From assembly GCF_013346665.1 (NCBI RefSeq), contig NZ_JABVBB010000021.1, positions 744,001 to 808,000 on the forward strand: a stretch of DNA of 64,000 nt, given 5' to 3'. The stretch is from Sulfitobacter maritimus (GTDB taxonomy: Bacteria > Pseudomonadota > Alphaproteobacteria > Rhodobacterales > Rhodobacteraceae). A program made the translations under genes and the position numbers. The notes under the pieces are model-generated. The model saw nothing but the letters and a program-made list of their open reading frames with translations. It was not told the origin of the DNA and did not search any database. Of this stretch, positions 26,159 through 34,438 are shown piece by piece; the stretch's first letter is position 1, and each line of letters starts with the position of its first letter.

Positions 26159-27055
26159 TTAATCAGCGGGCACCATGCCCTTTTCTTTCGCCAATTCACG
26201 CATACGTTTCTGCAGCTTTTCAAACGCGCGCACTTCGATCTGACGAATACGCTCTCGGCTCACGGCATACTGGGTCGAGAGGTCTTCCAGCGTGACAGTC
26301 TCATCCGACAACCTGCGTTGCGTGAGAATGTCTTTCTCGCGGTCGTTCAGAACCTCTAGCGCCTCAGCCAGCATCTCGCGGCGGGTTTGAAGCTCATCGC
26401 GCTCTGCGTAGTCGCCAGCCTGATCGGCGTCCTCATCCTCTAGCCAATCTTGCCATTGCATCGTGCCTTCGCCTTCAGAACCGACAGTGGCGTTCAGCGA
26501 AGCATCGCCGCCAGACATCCGTCGGTTCATCGACACGACTTCAGCCTCGGTCACGCCAAGCTGGGTCGCAATTTCGGTCACGTTCTCAGGCCGCAGGTCG
26601 CCTTCTTCCAAGGCACCGATCTTGTTCTTAGCCTTGCGAAGGTTAAAGAACAGTTTCTTTTGGCCGGAGGTCGTCCCCAGTTTCACCAAGGACCAAGAGC
26701 GTAGGATATACTCTTGGATCGACGCCCGGATCCACCACATCGCGTAGGTGGCAAGGCGGAAGCCCTTCTCCGGATCAAAGCGTTTCACAGCCTGCATGAG
26801 CCCCACATTCGCCTCTGAGATCACTTCAGCCTGCGGCAACCCATATCCGCGATAGCCCATCGCGATCTTCGCCGCGAGGCGCAGGTGCGAGGTCACCATC
26901 TTATGAGCCGCTTCGGTGTCCTGTTCCTCAACCCAGCGTTTGGCCAGCATGTATTCTTCCTCAGGCTCCAACAGAGGGAACTTGCGGATTTCTTGCATAT
27001 AGCGGTTTAACCCGCCTTCGGGTGTTGGTGCGGGCAGATTTGCATAATTCGCCAT
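26159..27055 (-). CDS. rpoH: RNA polymerase sigma-32 factor RpoH
   Basis: 298 residues. Regions 2.1-2.4 (EANVGLMQAVKRFDPEKGFRLATYAMWWIRASIQEYILRS), the RpoH box QKKLFFNLRK that separates it from other group 2/3 sigmas, and region 4.2 ([27 protein letters not shown]). Directs heat-shock transcription. Alphaproteobacteria often have two or more RpoH paralogues; only this one is in the window. RBS AAAGGGA. Monocistronic with its own terminator. Confidence 0.95.
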   Translation of the reverse strand: MANYANLPAPTPEGGLNRYMQEIRKFPLLEPEEEYMLAKRWVEEQDTEAAHKMVTSHLRLAAKIAMGYRGYGLPQAEVISEANVGLMQAVKRFDPEKGFRLATYAMWWIRASIQEYILRSWSLVKLGTTSGQKKLFFNLRKAKNKIGALEEGDLRPENVTEIATQLGVTEAEVVSMNRRMSGGDASLNATVGSEGEGTMQWQDWLEDEDADQAGDYAERDELQTRREMLAEALEVLNDREKDILTQRRLSDETVTLEDLSTQYAVSRERIRQIEVRAFEKLQKRMRELAKEKGMVPAD

Positions 27056-27200
27056 GTCATGTCCCTTTCCCAGTTCATTTCCGGGCCTATGTTATTACAC
27101 TTAACATGCAATATGGGCGGCCCGCTCTGTGCTTTCAAGGCGGAAGCATCTGCGCTTCTGTTCACCTTTGCACAACGTCTGTGAACAAAACGTAACCAGC

Positions 27201-27218
27201 GAGGGGCAAGTTCCCCTC
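27201..27218 (-). terminator. Possible terminator after the pseudouridine synthase gene
   Basis: 6-bp stem gagggg/cccctc with a 6-base loop, 10 bases beyond the stop; T residues follow only after a gap, so it is weak. Confidence 0.4.
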
Positions 27219-27228
27219 CTCAGACGGG

Positions 27229-28272
27229 TCAGCCGGAGGCTGGCGGACCCTCGCGCAGCATATCCAGCAAATCTGCCATATCAGGGGGCAAAGGCGCTTC
27301 AAAACGCAGGTTTTCTCCGGTGACAGGGTGTTCGAACCCCAAAACAGCGGCGTGGAGCGCCTGTCGTGGAAAGGCACGAACAGCCTCAGCCGTGGCTTCT
27401 GGAAGGGCCGACTTCGCCAGTTTGCGCCGGCCGCCATAGGTGGCATCCCCCACAAGTCCGTGACCGGCGTGGGACATATGCACGCGAATTTGATGTGTGC
27501 GACCGGTTTCCAGCCAACATTCCATCAGCGCCAATACGGGCGGCTTGCCAAAGCGCGCCACGGTGCGTGCGCGGGTCACGGCGTGGCGACCGCCTTGGAA
27601 CAGCACAGCTTGCCGTTGACGATCGGTCTTGTGCCGCGCCAGTTGCGTGGTCATGCGCAGAATGTTCCCCGCCTCAAATGATGCCCCTTTGACGCCGCGC
27701 AAGCGCGGGTCATTGGCATCCGGCACCCCGTAGACGAGCGCTTGGTAATACCGTTCCACGGTATGTTTCTCAAACTGTGCGGCTAGCCCATGATGCGCCG
27801 CGTCGGACTTCGCGACGACCAGCAGACCAGTTGTATCTTTATCAATGCGGTGCACAATCCCGGGCCGCTTCATGCCGCCGACGCCTGAGAGATCATCACC
27901 GCAATGTGCTAACAATGCGTTAACCAGCGTGCCCGATGGCGAGCCCGGCGCGGGATGCACCACCATGCCGGCGGGTTTGTCGATCACGATTAGGTCGTCA
28001 TCCTCGAACACCACAGACAGGGGGATATCTTCGGGGAGGATATGGCTCTCTGCCGCTTCCTCGACTTCGATCTGCACCACTTGTCCCTCGGCCACCTTGG
28101 CGCGTGGGTCCTGAACGACGGCACCATCCACGGTCACCGCCCCCTCTTCGATCAACCGACCCAAGCGCGTGCGCGATAGGTTCGCTGCCTCTGGCACATC
28201 GCGGGCCAGCGCCTTATCAAGACGGGCGGGCGGGCTTTCGCCCAGAATGAAATCAATGCGGCGGTGAGACAT
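27229..28272 (-). CDS. RluA-family pseudouridine synthase (RluD-like)
   Basis: 347 residues from ATG 28272; 38 upstream in-frame residues are rejected as they overlap the divergent gene. N-terminal S4 domain (ARLDKALARD, LSRTRLGRLIEEGAVTVDG) and catalytic domain with the active Asp in VHRIDKDTTGLLVVAK; GRTHQIRVHMSHAGHGLVGD near the end. RluD modifies 23S rRNA helix 69; RluC or RluA specificity cannot be excluded. Its ATG overlaps the ATG of the divergent DUF6476 gene by two bases. Confidence 0.92.
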   Translation of the reverse strand: MSHRRIDFILGESPPARLDKALARDVPEAANLSRTRLGRLIEEGAVTVDGAVVQDPRAKVAEGQVVQIEVEEAAESHILPEDIPLSVVFEDDDLIVIDKPAGMVVHPAPGSPSGTLVNALLAHCGDDLSGVGGMKRPGIVHRIDKDTTGLLVVAKSDAAHHGLAAQFEKHTVERYYQALVYGVPDANDPRLRGVKGASFEAGNILRMTTQLARHKTDRQRQAVLFQGGRHAVTRARTVARFGKPPVLALMECWLETGRTHQIRVHMSHAGHGLVGDATYGGRRKLAKSALPEATAEAVRAFPRQALHAAVLGFEHPVTGENLRFEAPLPPDMADLLDMLREGPPASG

Positions 28273-28561
28273 GGACACGGACAACCCTGATGAACCGGCG
28301 AACTTACGGTTTCTGCGGCGGATGGTGACGGTCTTGACCGTCGTGATGATTGGCGGGGTTCTAGTGCTGATCTTCGTGCTTGTCACCCGTCTGAGCGATC
28401 AAGGTCCGACCATGCCGCGCAGCATTACCCTGCCCGATGGCAGCAGCGCCCAAACGTTTACGCAAGGCCGCGGCTGGTATGCGGTGGTGACGGATGCGGA
28501 CGAAATCCTCATCTTTGATCAGCTGACCGGCGAGCTGCGCCAGACGATTGCGATCGACTAA
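28271..28561 (+). CDS. DUF6476 small membrane protein
   Basis: 96 residues: cytosolic N-terminus with FLRRMVT, one membrane helix (VLTVVMIGGVLVLIFVLVT, residues about 20-38) and a periplasmic domain with MPRSITLPDGSSAQTFTQG, AVVTDADEILIFDQLTGELRQTI. Matches DUF6476, found mainly in Rhodobacterales. Its ATG (28271) overlaps that of the divergent pseudouridine synthase gene, so both promoters must lie inside coding sequence. The stop abuts the suhB stop tail to tail. Confidence 0.85.
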   Translation: MDTDNPDEPANLRFLRRMVTVLTVVMIGGVLVLIFVLVTRLSDQGPTMPRSITLPDGSSAQTFTQGRGWYAVVTDADEILIFDQLTGELRQTIAID

Positions 28562-29347
28562 TCAGCCGCGGATCGTCTTGGCGAAGGTTGAGAAGATCGG
28601 TTCGTTCGAGCAGACGATCTCGCCATGTTGCAGGATGTTCCGCTCAGGGCGGATCGCTTCCACGAGGCCACCGGCTTCTTTAACGATCAACATGCCCGCG
28701 GCCACGTCCCAAGGCTTCAGACGACGCTCCCAGAAACCGTCGTAACGGCCCGAGGCAACGTAAGCGAGATCAAGCGACGCCGCACCCCAGCGGCGCACAC
28801 CGGCGCAAACGGGCAGCAAGCGGCCCAGATCTTTCAGGGTTTCGGGCAGATCGGCACGGCCCCCGAACGGCAGCCCCGTGGCAAAGATCGACTCGATCAT
28901 CCGGTGACGACCAGACACACGCAGGCGGCCTTCGTTCATCCAAGCGCCGGTGCCTTTTTCGGCAAAGAACATCTCGTCTTTGGCGGGGTCAAAGACCACC
29001 CCGGCGACGATCTCGCCCTTATGTTCCAGCGCGATGGAAACGGCCCAATGCGGCAGGCCGTGCAGAAAGTTGGTTGTGCCATCCAGCGGATCGACGATCC
29101 AACGGCGCGTGTTGTCTTGGCCCTCGTCCTCGCCACCCTCTTCGGCCAGCCAGCCATAGGTCGGACGCGCGCCCATCAACTCGTCCTTGAGGATCTTCTC
29201 AGCGCCAATATCGGCTTTGGTCACGAAATCGCCCGCGCCTTTGACCGAGACCTGAAGGTTCTCGACCTCGCGGAAATCCTTGACCAATGCACGCCCCGCT
29301 TTGCGTGCTGCTTTGATCATGATGTTAAGATTCGCACTGCCGACCAT
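28562..29347 (-). CDS. suhB: Inositol monophosphatase family protein (SuhB)
   Basis: 261 residues from MVGSANLNIM; a 29-residue upstream extension is rejected. Metal site motifs WIVDPLDGTTNFLHG (motif A) and the later RLKPWDVAAGMLIVKEAG (motif B) are intact, and EEGGEDE supplies the first acidic ligand. Dephosphorylates inositol monophosphate; SuhB homologues also act in rRNA antitermination with Nus factors. Monocistronic. Confidence 0.92.
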   Translation of the reverse strand: MVGSANLNIMIKAARKAGRALVKDFREVENLQVSVKGAGDFVTKADIGAEKILKDELMGARPTYGWLAEEGGEDEGQDNTRRWIVDPLDGTTNFLHGLPHWAVSIALEHKGEIVAGVVFDPAKDEMFFAEKGTGAWMNEGRLRVSGRHRMIESIFATGLPFGGRADLPETLKDLGRLLPVCAGVRRWGAASLDLAYVASGRYDGFWERRLKPWDVAAGMLIVKEAGGLVEAIRPERNILQHGEIVCSNEPIFSTFAKTIRG

Positions 29348-29511
29348 TGTTCGCGCCCTTTGATGGATAAGGCGGGACGTATAGGGCGCAAGAGCACAAT
29401 TGCCAAGGGGGCAGCGCCCACCGCGCCTGCTCAACTATTACGTAAGGTGCGGGGTTGTTTTCAGCGCATGAGAACGCAACTAGGACACATAGCAATTAAA
29501 AAGGAAAGCCG

Positions 29512-30552
29512 ATGCCCGAACAGATGCAAAGAATCGTCCTCGCCAGCCGCCCCGATGGCGCGCCGACGTCCGAGAACTTCCGGCTCGAAACCGTCGATAT
29601 GCCCACGCCGGGCGAAGGGGAGATCTTGGTTGAGGTGCATTACATGTCGCTCGACCCGTATATGCGAGGCCGGATGGACGATGCGGAATCCTATGCCCAG
29701 CCGGTGCCGATTGGCGGGCTGATGGAGGGCGGCAGCGTCGGCAAGGTCATCGCCTCAAATGACCCGAGCTTTGCTGAGGGTGATTTCGCCTTTGGAGCGT
29801 TCGGCTGGGCCACCCATGGTGTCGCCCCCGCCAAACAGTGCCAGAAGATCGACGCCAATGCCGTTCCGATCACCGCCTCGCTCGGCGTGCTGGGCATGCC
29901 CGGCCTGACTGGGTGGTTCGGCTTAAACGAGATCGGACAGCCGAAAGAGGGCGAAACGCTCGTCGTTGCTGCGGCGACTGGGCCGGTGGGTTCGGTCGTA
30001 GGGCAATTGGCCAAGGCCAAAGGTCTGCGCACCGTGGGCATCGCGGGCGGGCCGGAGAAATGCGAGATCGCCACGCGCGAGTTCGGCTTTGACGTTTGCC
30101 TAGACCATCGCGCCTATGACGATGCGAAATCCCTGCGCGCGGCGCTGAAAGAGGCGGCACCCGACGGGGTCGACATCTACTTTGAGAACGTCGGCGGCAA
30201 GGTTTTGGACGCGGTTCTGCCCGTAATGAACCCGCATGGCCGCATCCCGCTGTGTGGCATGATCGCTTGGTATAACGCAGGCGGTCTGGGCGCAGATGCC
30301 GAAGGCGCAGGCCTGACCGCCCCGCGTCTATGGCGGACGATCTTGGTGAACTTCCTCACCGTGCGCGGCTTTATCATCGCGAACCATTGGGACAAAATGC
30401 CGGAATTCCACCGCGAAGTGGGTCCAATGGTGGCGGATGGCCGCATGAAAGTGAAAGAAGACATCACCGAAGGGCTGGAAAATGCACCTCAGGCGTTTAT
30501 CGAGATGCTGACTGGCGGGAACACCGGGAAGGCTATCGTTAAGGTGAAGTAA
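29512..30552 (+). CDS. NADP-dependent oxidoreductase (zinc-free MDR, CurA-like)
   Basis: 346 residues of the medium-chain dehydrogenase/reductase superfamily. N-terminal GroES-like domain (GEILVEVHYMSLDPYMRGRMDD) and a Rossmann domain with GETLVVAAATGPVGSVVGQLAKAKG and VGIAGGPEKCE. No zinc-binding Cys/His set, so of the CurA/leukotriene B4 12-hydroxydehydrogenase type that reduces alkenals and alkenones with NADPH. RBS AAAAGGAAAG before ATG 29512. Substrate unknown. Confidence 0.9.
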   Translation: MPEQMQRIVLASRPDGAPTSENFRLETVDMPTPGEGEILVEVHYMSLDPYMRGRMDDAESYAQPVPIGGLMEGGSVGKVIASNDPSFAEGDFAFGAFGWATHGVAPAKQCQKIDANAVPITASLGVLGMPGLTGWFGLNEIGQPKEGETLVVAAATGPVGSVVGQLAKAKGLRTVGIAGGPEKCEIATREFGFDVCLDHRAYDDAKSLRAALKEAAPDGVDIYFENVGGKVLDAVLPVMNPHGRIPLCGMIAWYNAGGLGADAEGAGLTAPRLWRTILVNFLTVRGFIIANHWDKMPEFHREVGPMVADGRMKVKEDITEGLENAPQAFIEMLTGGNTGKAIVKVK

Positions 30553-30601
30553 GCTTTGGAATGCGTCGTTCCGCCTGGTGGGGCGGCGCGTTCACCCACC
30601 C

Positions 30602-30631
30602 GGCCCGGAATCAAGCCGCGGGCGCCGGGCC
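30602..30631. other. Hairpin in the intergenic region 30553-30819
   Basis: Perfect inverted repeat ggcccgg/ccgggcc with a 16-base GC-rich loop, 50 bases after the oxidoreductase stop and without a T run. A second short inverted repeat, gcacca-t-tggtgc, lies at 30678-30690. The rest of this 267-base gap between convergent genes shows no ORF. Confidence 0.5.
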
Positions 30632-30819
30632 ATCGTCTGCCCGTTCGTCACGCTAGGGCGTGCCAATTTAGTAGGGTGCACCATTGGTGCGACCGGGTAG
30701 GCGATTAAGAGAGGCTGGGCGCTACTCCGCGAACGCATATCACGGCTGAACCATAAAGCGACATGAACCAACGGTCAGATCGCCCTCCCACGGGCAGGTG
30801 CTGGCCCTCGCTGCTAAGC

Positions 30820-31725
30820 TTAAGCCCGCTGCAACTTCCGCGCCTCCTGCCCGGCCAACTTCAATAACTCATCCATAAACGGCTTGCCCAGATCATCCTT
30901 GCGCACTGCCGCATAGAGCCGCCGTGTGATGCCATGTTCCGTCAAGGGCCGGGTCACGTAGTCTGAGGAATACTTGACCTCGCGCACCACCCAATCCGGC
31001 AGCACTGAGACCCCCCTATTCGACGCCACCAAGAGCAAGATCACCGCCGTCAACTCAACCTGCCGGATCGCCGCAGGCTCCACCTTCGCCGGGATCAACA
31101 GCTGACTGAACACATCCAACCGCGAGCGTTCCACCGGATAGGTGATCAGCGTTTCCCCCCGGAAATCCCCCGCCTCAATAAAGGGTTTCTCGGCCAAGGC
31201 ATGGCTCTGCGCCGCCACGAATACCGGATTGTAATCAAAGAGTTCGACAAATTCGACACCCGGCAGTTCTTCGGGGTCTGATGACACGACGAGATCCACC
31301 TCCTCGCGCAGCAAGGCAGGCAGCGCGTCAAAGGCCAGACCGGGGCGGATATCGACATCCACATCCGGCCAATGGCGCCGGAACTGCTCCAACACCGGGA
31401 ACAGCCACTCAAAACAGGCATGACACTCAATCGCGATATGCATCCGCCCGGTACTGCCCGCCCGCAGACCGGTAAACTCATCCTGCAAAGCCTCAACCTG
31501 CGGCAAAACCTGCTGCGCCAGCTTGAGCAACCGCTGCCCGGCGGGCGACAACTTCAACGGTTTCGAGCGCCGCACAAACAGCTCGACCCCTGCCTGATCC
31601 TCCAAGCCCTTCACTTGGTGACTCAGAGCCGATTGCGTGATATTCATCTGTTCCGCCGCACGGGCCAATCCGCCCGCTTCGTGAATGGCTTTAATCGTGC
31701 GCAGATGTCGGAACTCGATGTGCAT
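30820..31725 (-). CDS. metR: LysR-family regulator MetR
   Basis: About 302 residues from MHIEFRHLR (an ATG 9 bases upstream at 31734 is in frame). Helix-turn-helix GGLARAAEQMNITQSALSHQVKGLEDQAGVELFVRR at residues 15-50 and a LysR substrate domain. Divergent from metF, the textbook MetR target, and this head-to-head order is common in Proteobacteria; MetR responds to homocysteine. An imperfect TTCA-N3-TGAA repeat (31743-31753) lies between the two genes and could be part of its operator. Confidence 0.88.
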   Translation of the reverse strand: MHIEFRHLRTIKAIHEAGGLARAAEQMNITQSALSHQVKGLEDQAGVELFVRRSKPLKLSPAGQRLLKLAQQVLPQVEALQDEFTGLRAGSTGRMHIAIECHACFEWLFPVLEQFRRHWPDVDVDIRPGLAFDALPALLREEVDLVVSSDPEELPGVEFVELFDYNPVFVAAQSHALAEKPFIEAGDFRGETLITYPVERSRLDVFSQLLIPAKVEPAAIRQVELTAVILLLVASNRGVSVLPDWVVREVKYSSDYVTRPLTEHGITRRLYAAVRKDDLGKPFMDELLKLAGQEARKLQRA

Positions 31726-31819
31726 GTGAGGCATTACTCATGTTCAAGATGAATGTTATGAATTTGTCTCACAGCGCTGGATGTGAAACAAGGCATGAAA
31801 CCGTCAAAAGGATCAACCG

Positions 31820-32686
31820 ATGACCACGCCTGCTGTCTCCTTCGAAGTCTTCCCGCCCCGCACTGTCGGCGCGGCGTTCAAACTGTGGGACGCGGCTCAG
31901 GCTTTGGCGCCTTTGGCCCCACGGTTTTTCTCGGTCACCTATGGCGCGGGCGGCACGACACGCGACCTCACCCACGATTCGGCCCATGTGCTGCACCGCA
32001 CCTCTGGTCTGCCCGTTGCGGGCCACCTCACCTGCGTTGGTGCCAGTAAGGCTGAGACACTCGACGTCGCTGACAAATTCGCCGAAGCGGGCATTAAAGA
32101 CATCGTCGCCCTGCGCGGCGATCCGCAGGCAGGCACCGACAAGTTCGAACCACATCCCGAAGGCTTCGCCGACAGTTGCGAGTTGATCGAGGCGTTGGCC
32201 AAGACTGACAAATTTACCATCCGCGTTGGCGCCTACCCCGATCCGCACCCCGAAGCGGCGGACCAACAGGCCAATATCGATTGGCTGAAACGCAAGTTCG
32301 ACGCAGGCGCGGATGAAGCCCTGACCCAGTTCTTCTTTGAGGCTGACACCTTCCTGCGGTTCCGCGACGCCTGTGTCAAAGCGGGCATCGACAAGCCGAT
32401 CACGCCGGGAATTCTGCCAGTGGTTAACTGGACCTCGGCCCGTAAATTTGCGGTGAAATGCGGCACGCCGGTCCCGACCTGGGTCGATCAGGCCTATGAG
32501 GCCGCGATCCGTGATGACCGCCACGATCTGCTTGCCCAGGCCATGTGTACGGAGCTTTGCAGTGACTTGATCGACGAAGGCGTCGATGCGCTGCATTTCT
32601 ACACGCTCAACCGAGCCGAGTTGACCCGTGATGTCTGCCGCGCGATTGGTGTGACACCGCAGGTTGATCTCTCCGACGTTGCGTAA
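31820..32686 (+). CDS. metF: Methylenetetrahydrofolate reductase
   Basis: 288 residues. Reduces 5,10-methylene-THF to 5-methyl-THF for methionine synthesis. Signatures: VSFEVFPPRT (catalytic Glu), FFSVTYGAGG, HLTCVGAS, DIVALRGDPQ, FFFEADTFLRF and the C-terminal LHFYTLNRAEL. FAD-dependent bacterial type, without the eukaryotic regulatory domain. ATG 31820 follows AAAAGGAT. Divergent from metR. Confidence 0.95.
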   Translation: MTTPAVSFEVFPPRTVGAAFKLWDAAQALAPLAPRFFSVTYGAGGTTRDLTHDSAHVLHRTSGLPVAGHLTCVGASKAETLDVADKFAEAGIKDIVALRGDPQAGTDKFEPHPEGFADSCELIEALAKTDKFTIRVGAYPDPHPEAADQQANIDWLKRKFDAGADEALTQFFFEADTFLRFRDACVKAGIDKPITPGILPVVNWTSARKFAVKCGTPVPTWVDQAYEAAIRDDRHDLLAQAMCTELCSDLIDEGVDALHFYTLNRAELTRDVCRAIGVTPQVDLSDVA

Positions 32687-32767
32687 CCCTTACACCTGAC
32701 AGGCGGGGGCTTGCCCCTGCTCTGCGCGGGCGTATCCTCCACAGCGATTAACCTGTCGGAGAACCCT

Positions 32768-33250
32768 ATGCCCCGCGTTGCCCAAAGCCCTGCTGACCTT
32801 TTGTCCCAATCCGAGGCGCTTAAGTTATCGGGCCTCGAATTCATGCAGGCGATTCTTGACGGCACCAACCCCGGCCCGCCGATTGGCCAGACCATGGGCT
32901 ATGCGTTGCATGCGGTCGAAGAAGGCCGCATCGTCTTTCGCGGCGCGCCAAGTTTTGCCATGACCAATCCGATGGGAACCGTGCATGGCGGCTGGTACGG
33001 CACGCTGCTTGATTCCGCGATGGCCTGTGCGGTGATGACCAAAATCCCGCGCGGCTCGGTCTACACCACATTGGAATACAAAATAAATATCCTGCGCGGC
33101 CTGCCGTTGGGGATGGAGATCGACTGTATCGGCATCACTGACCACGTTGGCCGCTCCACCGGTGTGGCCCATGGCGAAATCCGTGGCATCGAAGATGGCA
33201 AGCTCTATGCCACAGGCTCGACCACCTGCATCGTGATGAAGTTGGGATGA
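32768..33250 (+). CDS. PaaI-family hotdog thioesterase
   Basis: 160 residues from ATG 32768. Hotdog fold with GTVHGGWYGTLLDSAMACAV (helix and catalytic acid region) and YTTLEYKINILRGLP. Hydrolyses acyl-CoA thioesters; substrate unknown. No paa genes nearby. About 19 bases before the tRNA-His 3' end on the other strand. Confidence 0.88.
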   Translation: MPRVAQSPADLLSQSEALKLSGLEFMQAILDGTNPGPPIGQTMGYALHAVEEGRIVFRGAPSFAMTNPMGTVHGGWYGTLLDSAMACAVMTKIPRGSVYTTLEYKINILRGLPLGMEIDCIGITDHVGRSTGVAHGEIRGIEDGKLYATGSTTCIVMKLG

Positions 33251-33269
33251 GCAATGCGATGGGGGGGGG

Positions 33270-33346
33270 TGGTACCACCTCCTGGTCTCGAACCAGGGAC
33301 CTCTTGATCCACAATCAAGCGCTCTAACCAACTGAGCTAAGGCGGC
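33270..33346 (-). tRNA. tRNA-His (GTG), CCA encoded
   Basis: 77 bases with encoded CCA. Acceptor GCCGCCT/AGGTGGT, D-arm GCTC/GAGC, anticodon arm CTTGA-TTGTGGA-TCAAG with anticodon GTG, T-arm CCTGG-TTCGAGA-CCAGG. Position 1 is G paired with U72, the discriminator is A73, and the base before G1 is T, so no G-1 is encoded. This is the alphaproteobacterial tRNA-His variant recognised by an atypical HisRS. Confidence 0.95.
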
Positions 33347-33441
33347 ACTGGGGCGGATTTAGCGCCGGTGGCGACGGATTGCAAGACCTCAACCCGCGAA
33401 GGATTGCAGCTTTCTGAAAGATTTTTTCGCCAAGGGGCTAC

Positions 33442-33485
33442 GATCCCTTGGTTACTCGACATGGATCCCTTGGTTACTGGACATG
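33442..33485. repeat. Tandem 22-bp direct repeat with an adjacent inverted repeat
   Basis: gatcccttggttactcgacatg repeated once with a single mismatch (ctcg to ctgg). An inverted repeat ccaaggg/cccttgg (33430-33436 and 33445-33451) overlaps the first unit. This lies in the 331-base gap between tRNA-His and the DUF6324 gene, which otherwise has no supported gene. Confidence 0.8.
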
Positions 33486-33677
33486 TCCATCGCCTGCAGG
33501 CCCATATTCGCCCGTTCTGCGCATCTCTGGCGAAAACCGGAAAGAACAGGCTGTTTGAGCGGATCGCTAGGATAGAGCGCTTCTCTCTCAGCCCTCTCCC
33601 CATCTACGCAACTCCACGGCGCTTGCCTTTCAGCCCGGCCCGCGCTAGCGATAGCCCCCATCAATTTGGAGACCGCT

Positions 33678-33866
33678 ATGGGCATCGACACCGAACGCGA
33701 CATCGAAGCAAACCTGCAAATCGGCCCGACGGACAAGGGCATGGTCCGACTGTTCGTCGAAGGCGGCGGCGTGGAAATCCCGATGGATTTCACCCCAGAT
33801 GAGGCCCGCGAAATTGCCGAAGAGATCATGGCCGCTGCGAGCCGCGCCGCCAAGGTAAAGGGCTAA
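33678..33866 (+). CDS. DUF6324 small protein
   Basis: 62 residues from ATG 33678, with TTTGGAGACC as ribosome site. Acidic N-terminus MGIDTERDIEANLQIGPTDKG, strand MVRLFVEGGGVEIPMDFTPDEAREIAEEI and a C-terminal helix. Matches the DUF6324 family of Rhodobacterales; function unknown. Stands alone, convergent with mmcB. Confidence 0.8.
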   Translation: MGIDTERDIEANLQIGPTDKGMVRLFVEGGGVEIPMDFTPDEAREIAEEIMAAASRAAKVKG

Positions 33867-33872
33867 TCGGCG

Positions 33873-34328
33873 CTAAGACCAGCTTGGTGCCATATCTGGA
33901 TCGCGCAATCGATGCAGGCGCCGCGCGGCATGAGTCGCGAACTTCTGGATCATCACCTTGCGCCGTGCAGGCGCAAGTTTGCTTTCGAGCCCCATGCGGA
34001 TCGTCTCGGCGCCATAGGCGTCCCCGATGATTAGGCCGCTTTCCTCTGGCAGCAGATCAATAGGGAAGTCGCTATCGACCGCCCAAAAGAAACGGTCCGC
34101 CCATTCTAAATAGCCCTCCCATTTTGCGTCGCCCATAAAGTCGGCGCGACAGGATTTGCACTCCACAATCCAAACCTCTCCCTTAGGCCCGAGCGCCATC
34201 ACATCCACGCGCAAACCGCGCGTTGGCACCAGTTCCTCGACACAGGCGAAGCCCAAATCAGCAAGGTGTCGCATCACCCCGCGCGCCAAAAGCTGGCCGG
34301 GTTGGAACGTTTGTATGTCTGTCTCCAT
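33873..34328 (-). CDS. mmcB: MmcB-family DNA repair protein
   Basis: 151 residues from METDIQTF (ATG 34328; 34331 also possible). Nuclease-like fold with PTRGLRVDVMALGPKGEVWIVECKSCRADFMGD, in which Asp and the ECK motif look like a PD-(D/E)XK site, then EYLEWADRFFWAVDSDFP. Caulobacter MmcB is an SOS/DnaA-linked factor for mitomycin C damage repair. No clear LexA box was identified in the promoter region. Confidence 0.87.
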   Translation of the reverse strand: METDIQTFQPGQLLARGVMRHLADLGFACVEELVPTRGLRVDVMALGPKGEVWIVECKSCRADFMGDAKWEGYLEWADRFFWAVDSDFPIDLLPEESGLIIGDAYGAETIRMGLESKLAPARRKVMIQKFATHAARRLHRLRDPDMAPSWS

Positions 34329-34438
34329 CATAGGGATAAATATGAACATTTGGTGAACATTGACAAGAGGCCGCGCCAAAGACTTTGGTAATTCCCCCGC
34401 CGCCCCCTATCTTGAAACCAGCAGAGCGAGGGGGCCCC

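Noticed and set aside
28625..29722. 365-residue open frame on the plus strand
   Set aside because: Antisense to suhB and overlapping the start of the oxidoreductase in another frame; no recognisable domain.
33442..33485. Direct repeats as a CRISPR or att site
   Set aside because: Only two units without spacers, and no integrase or cas gene; the tRNA 3' end lies on the other side of the tRNA.
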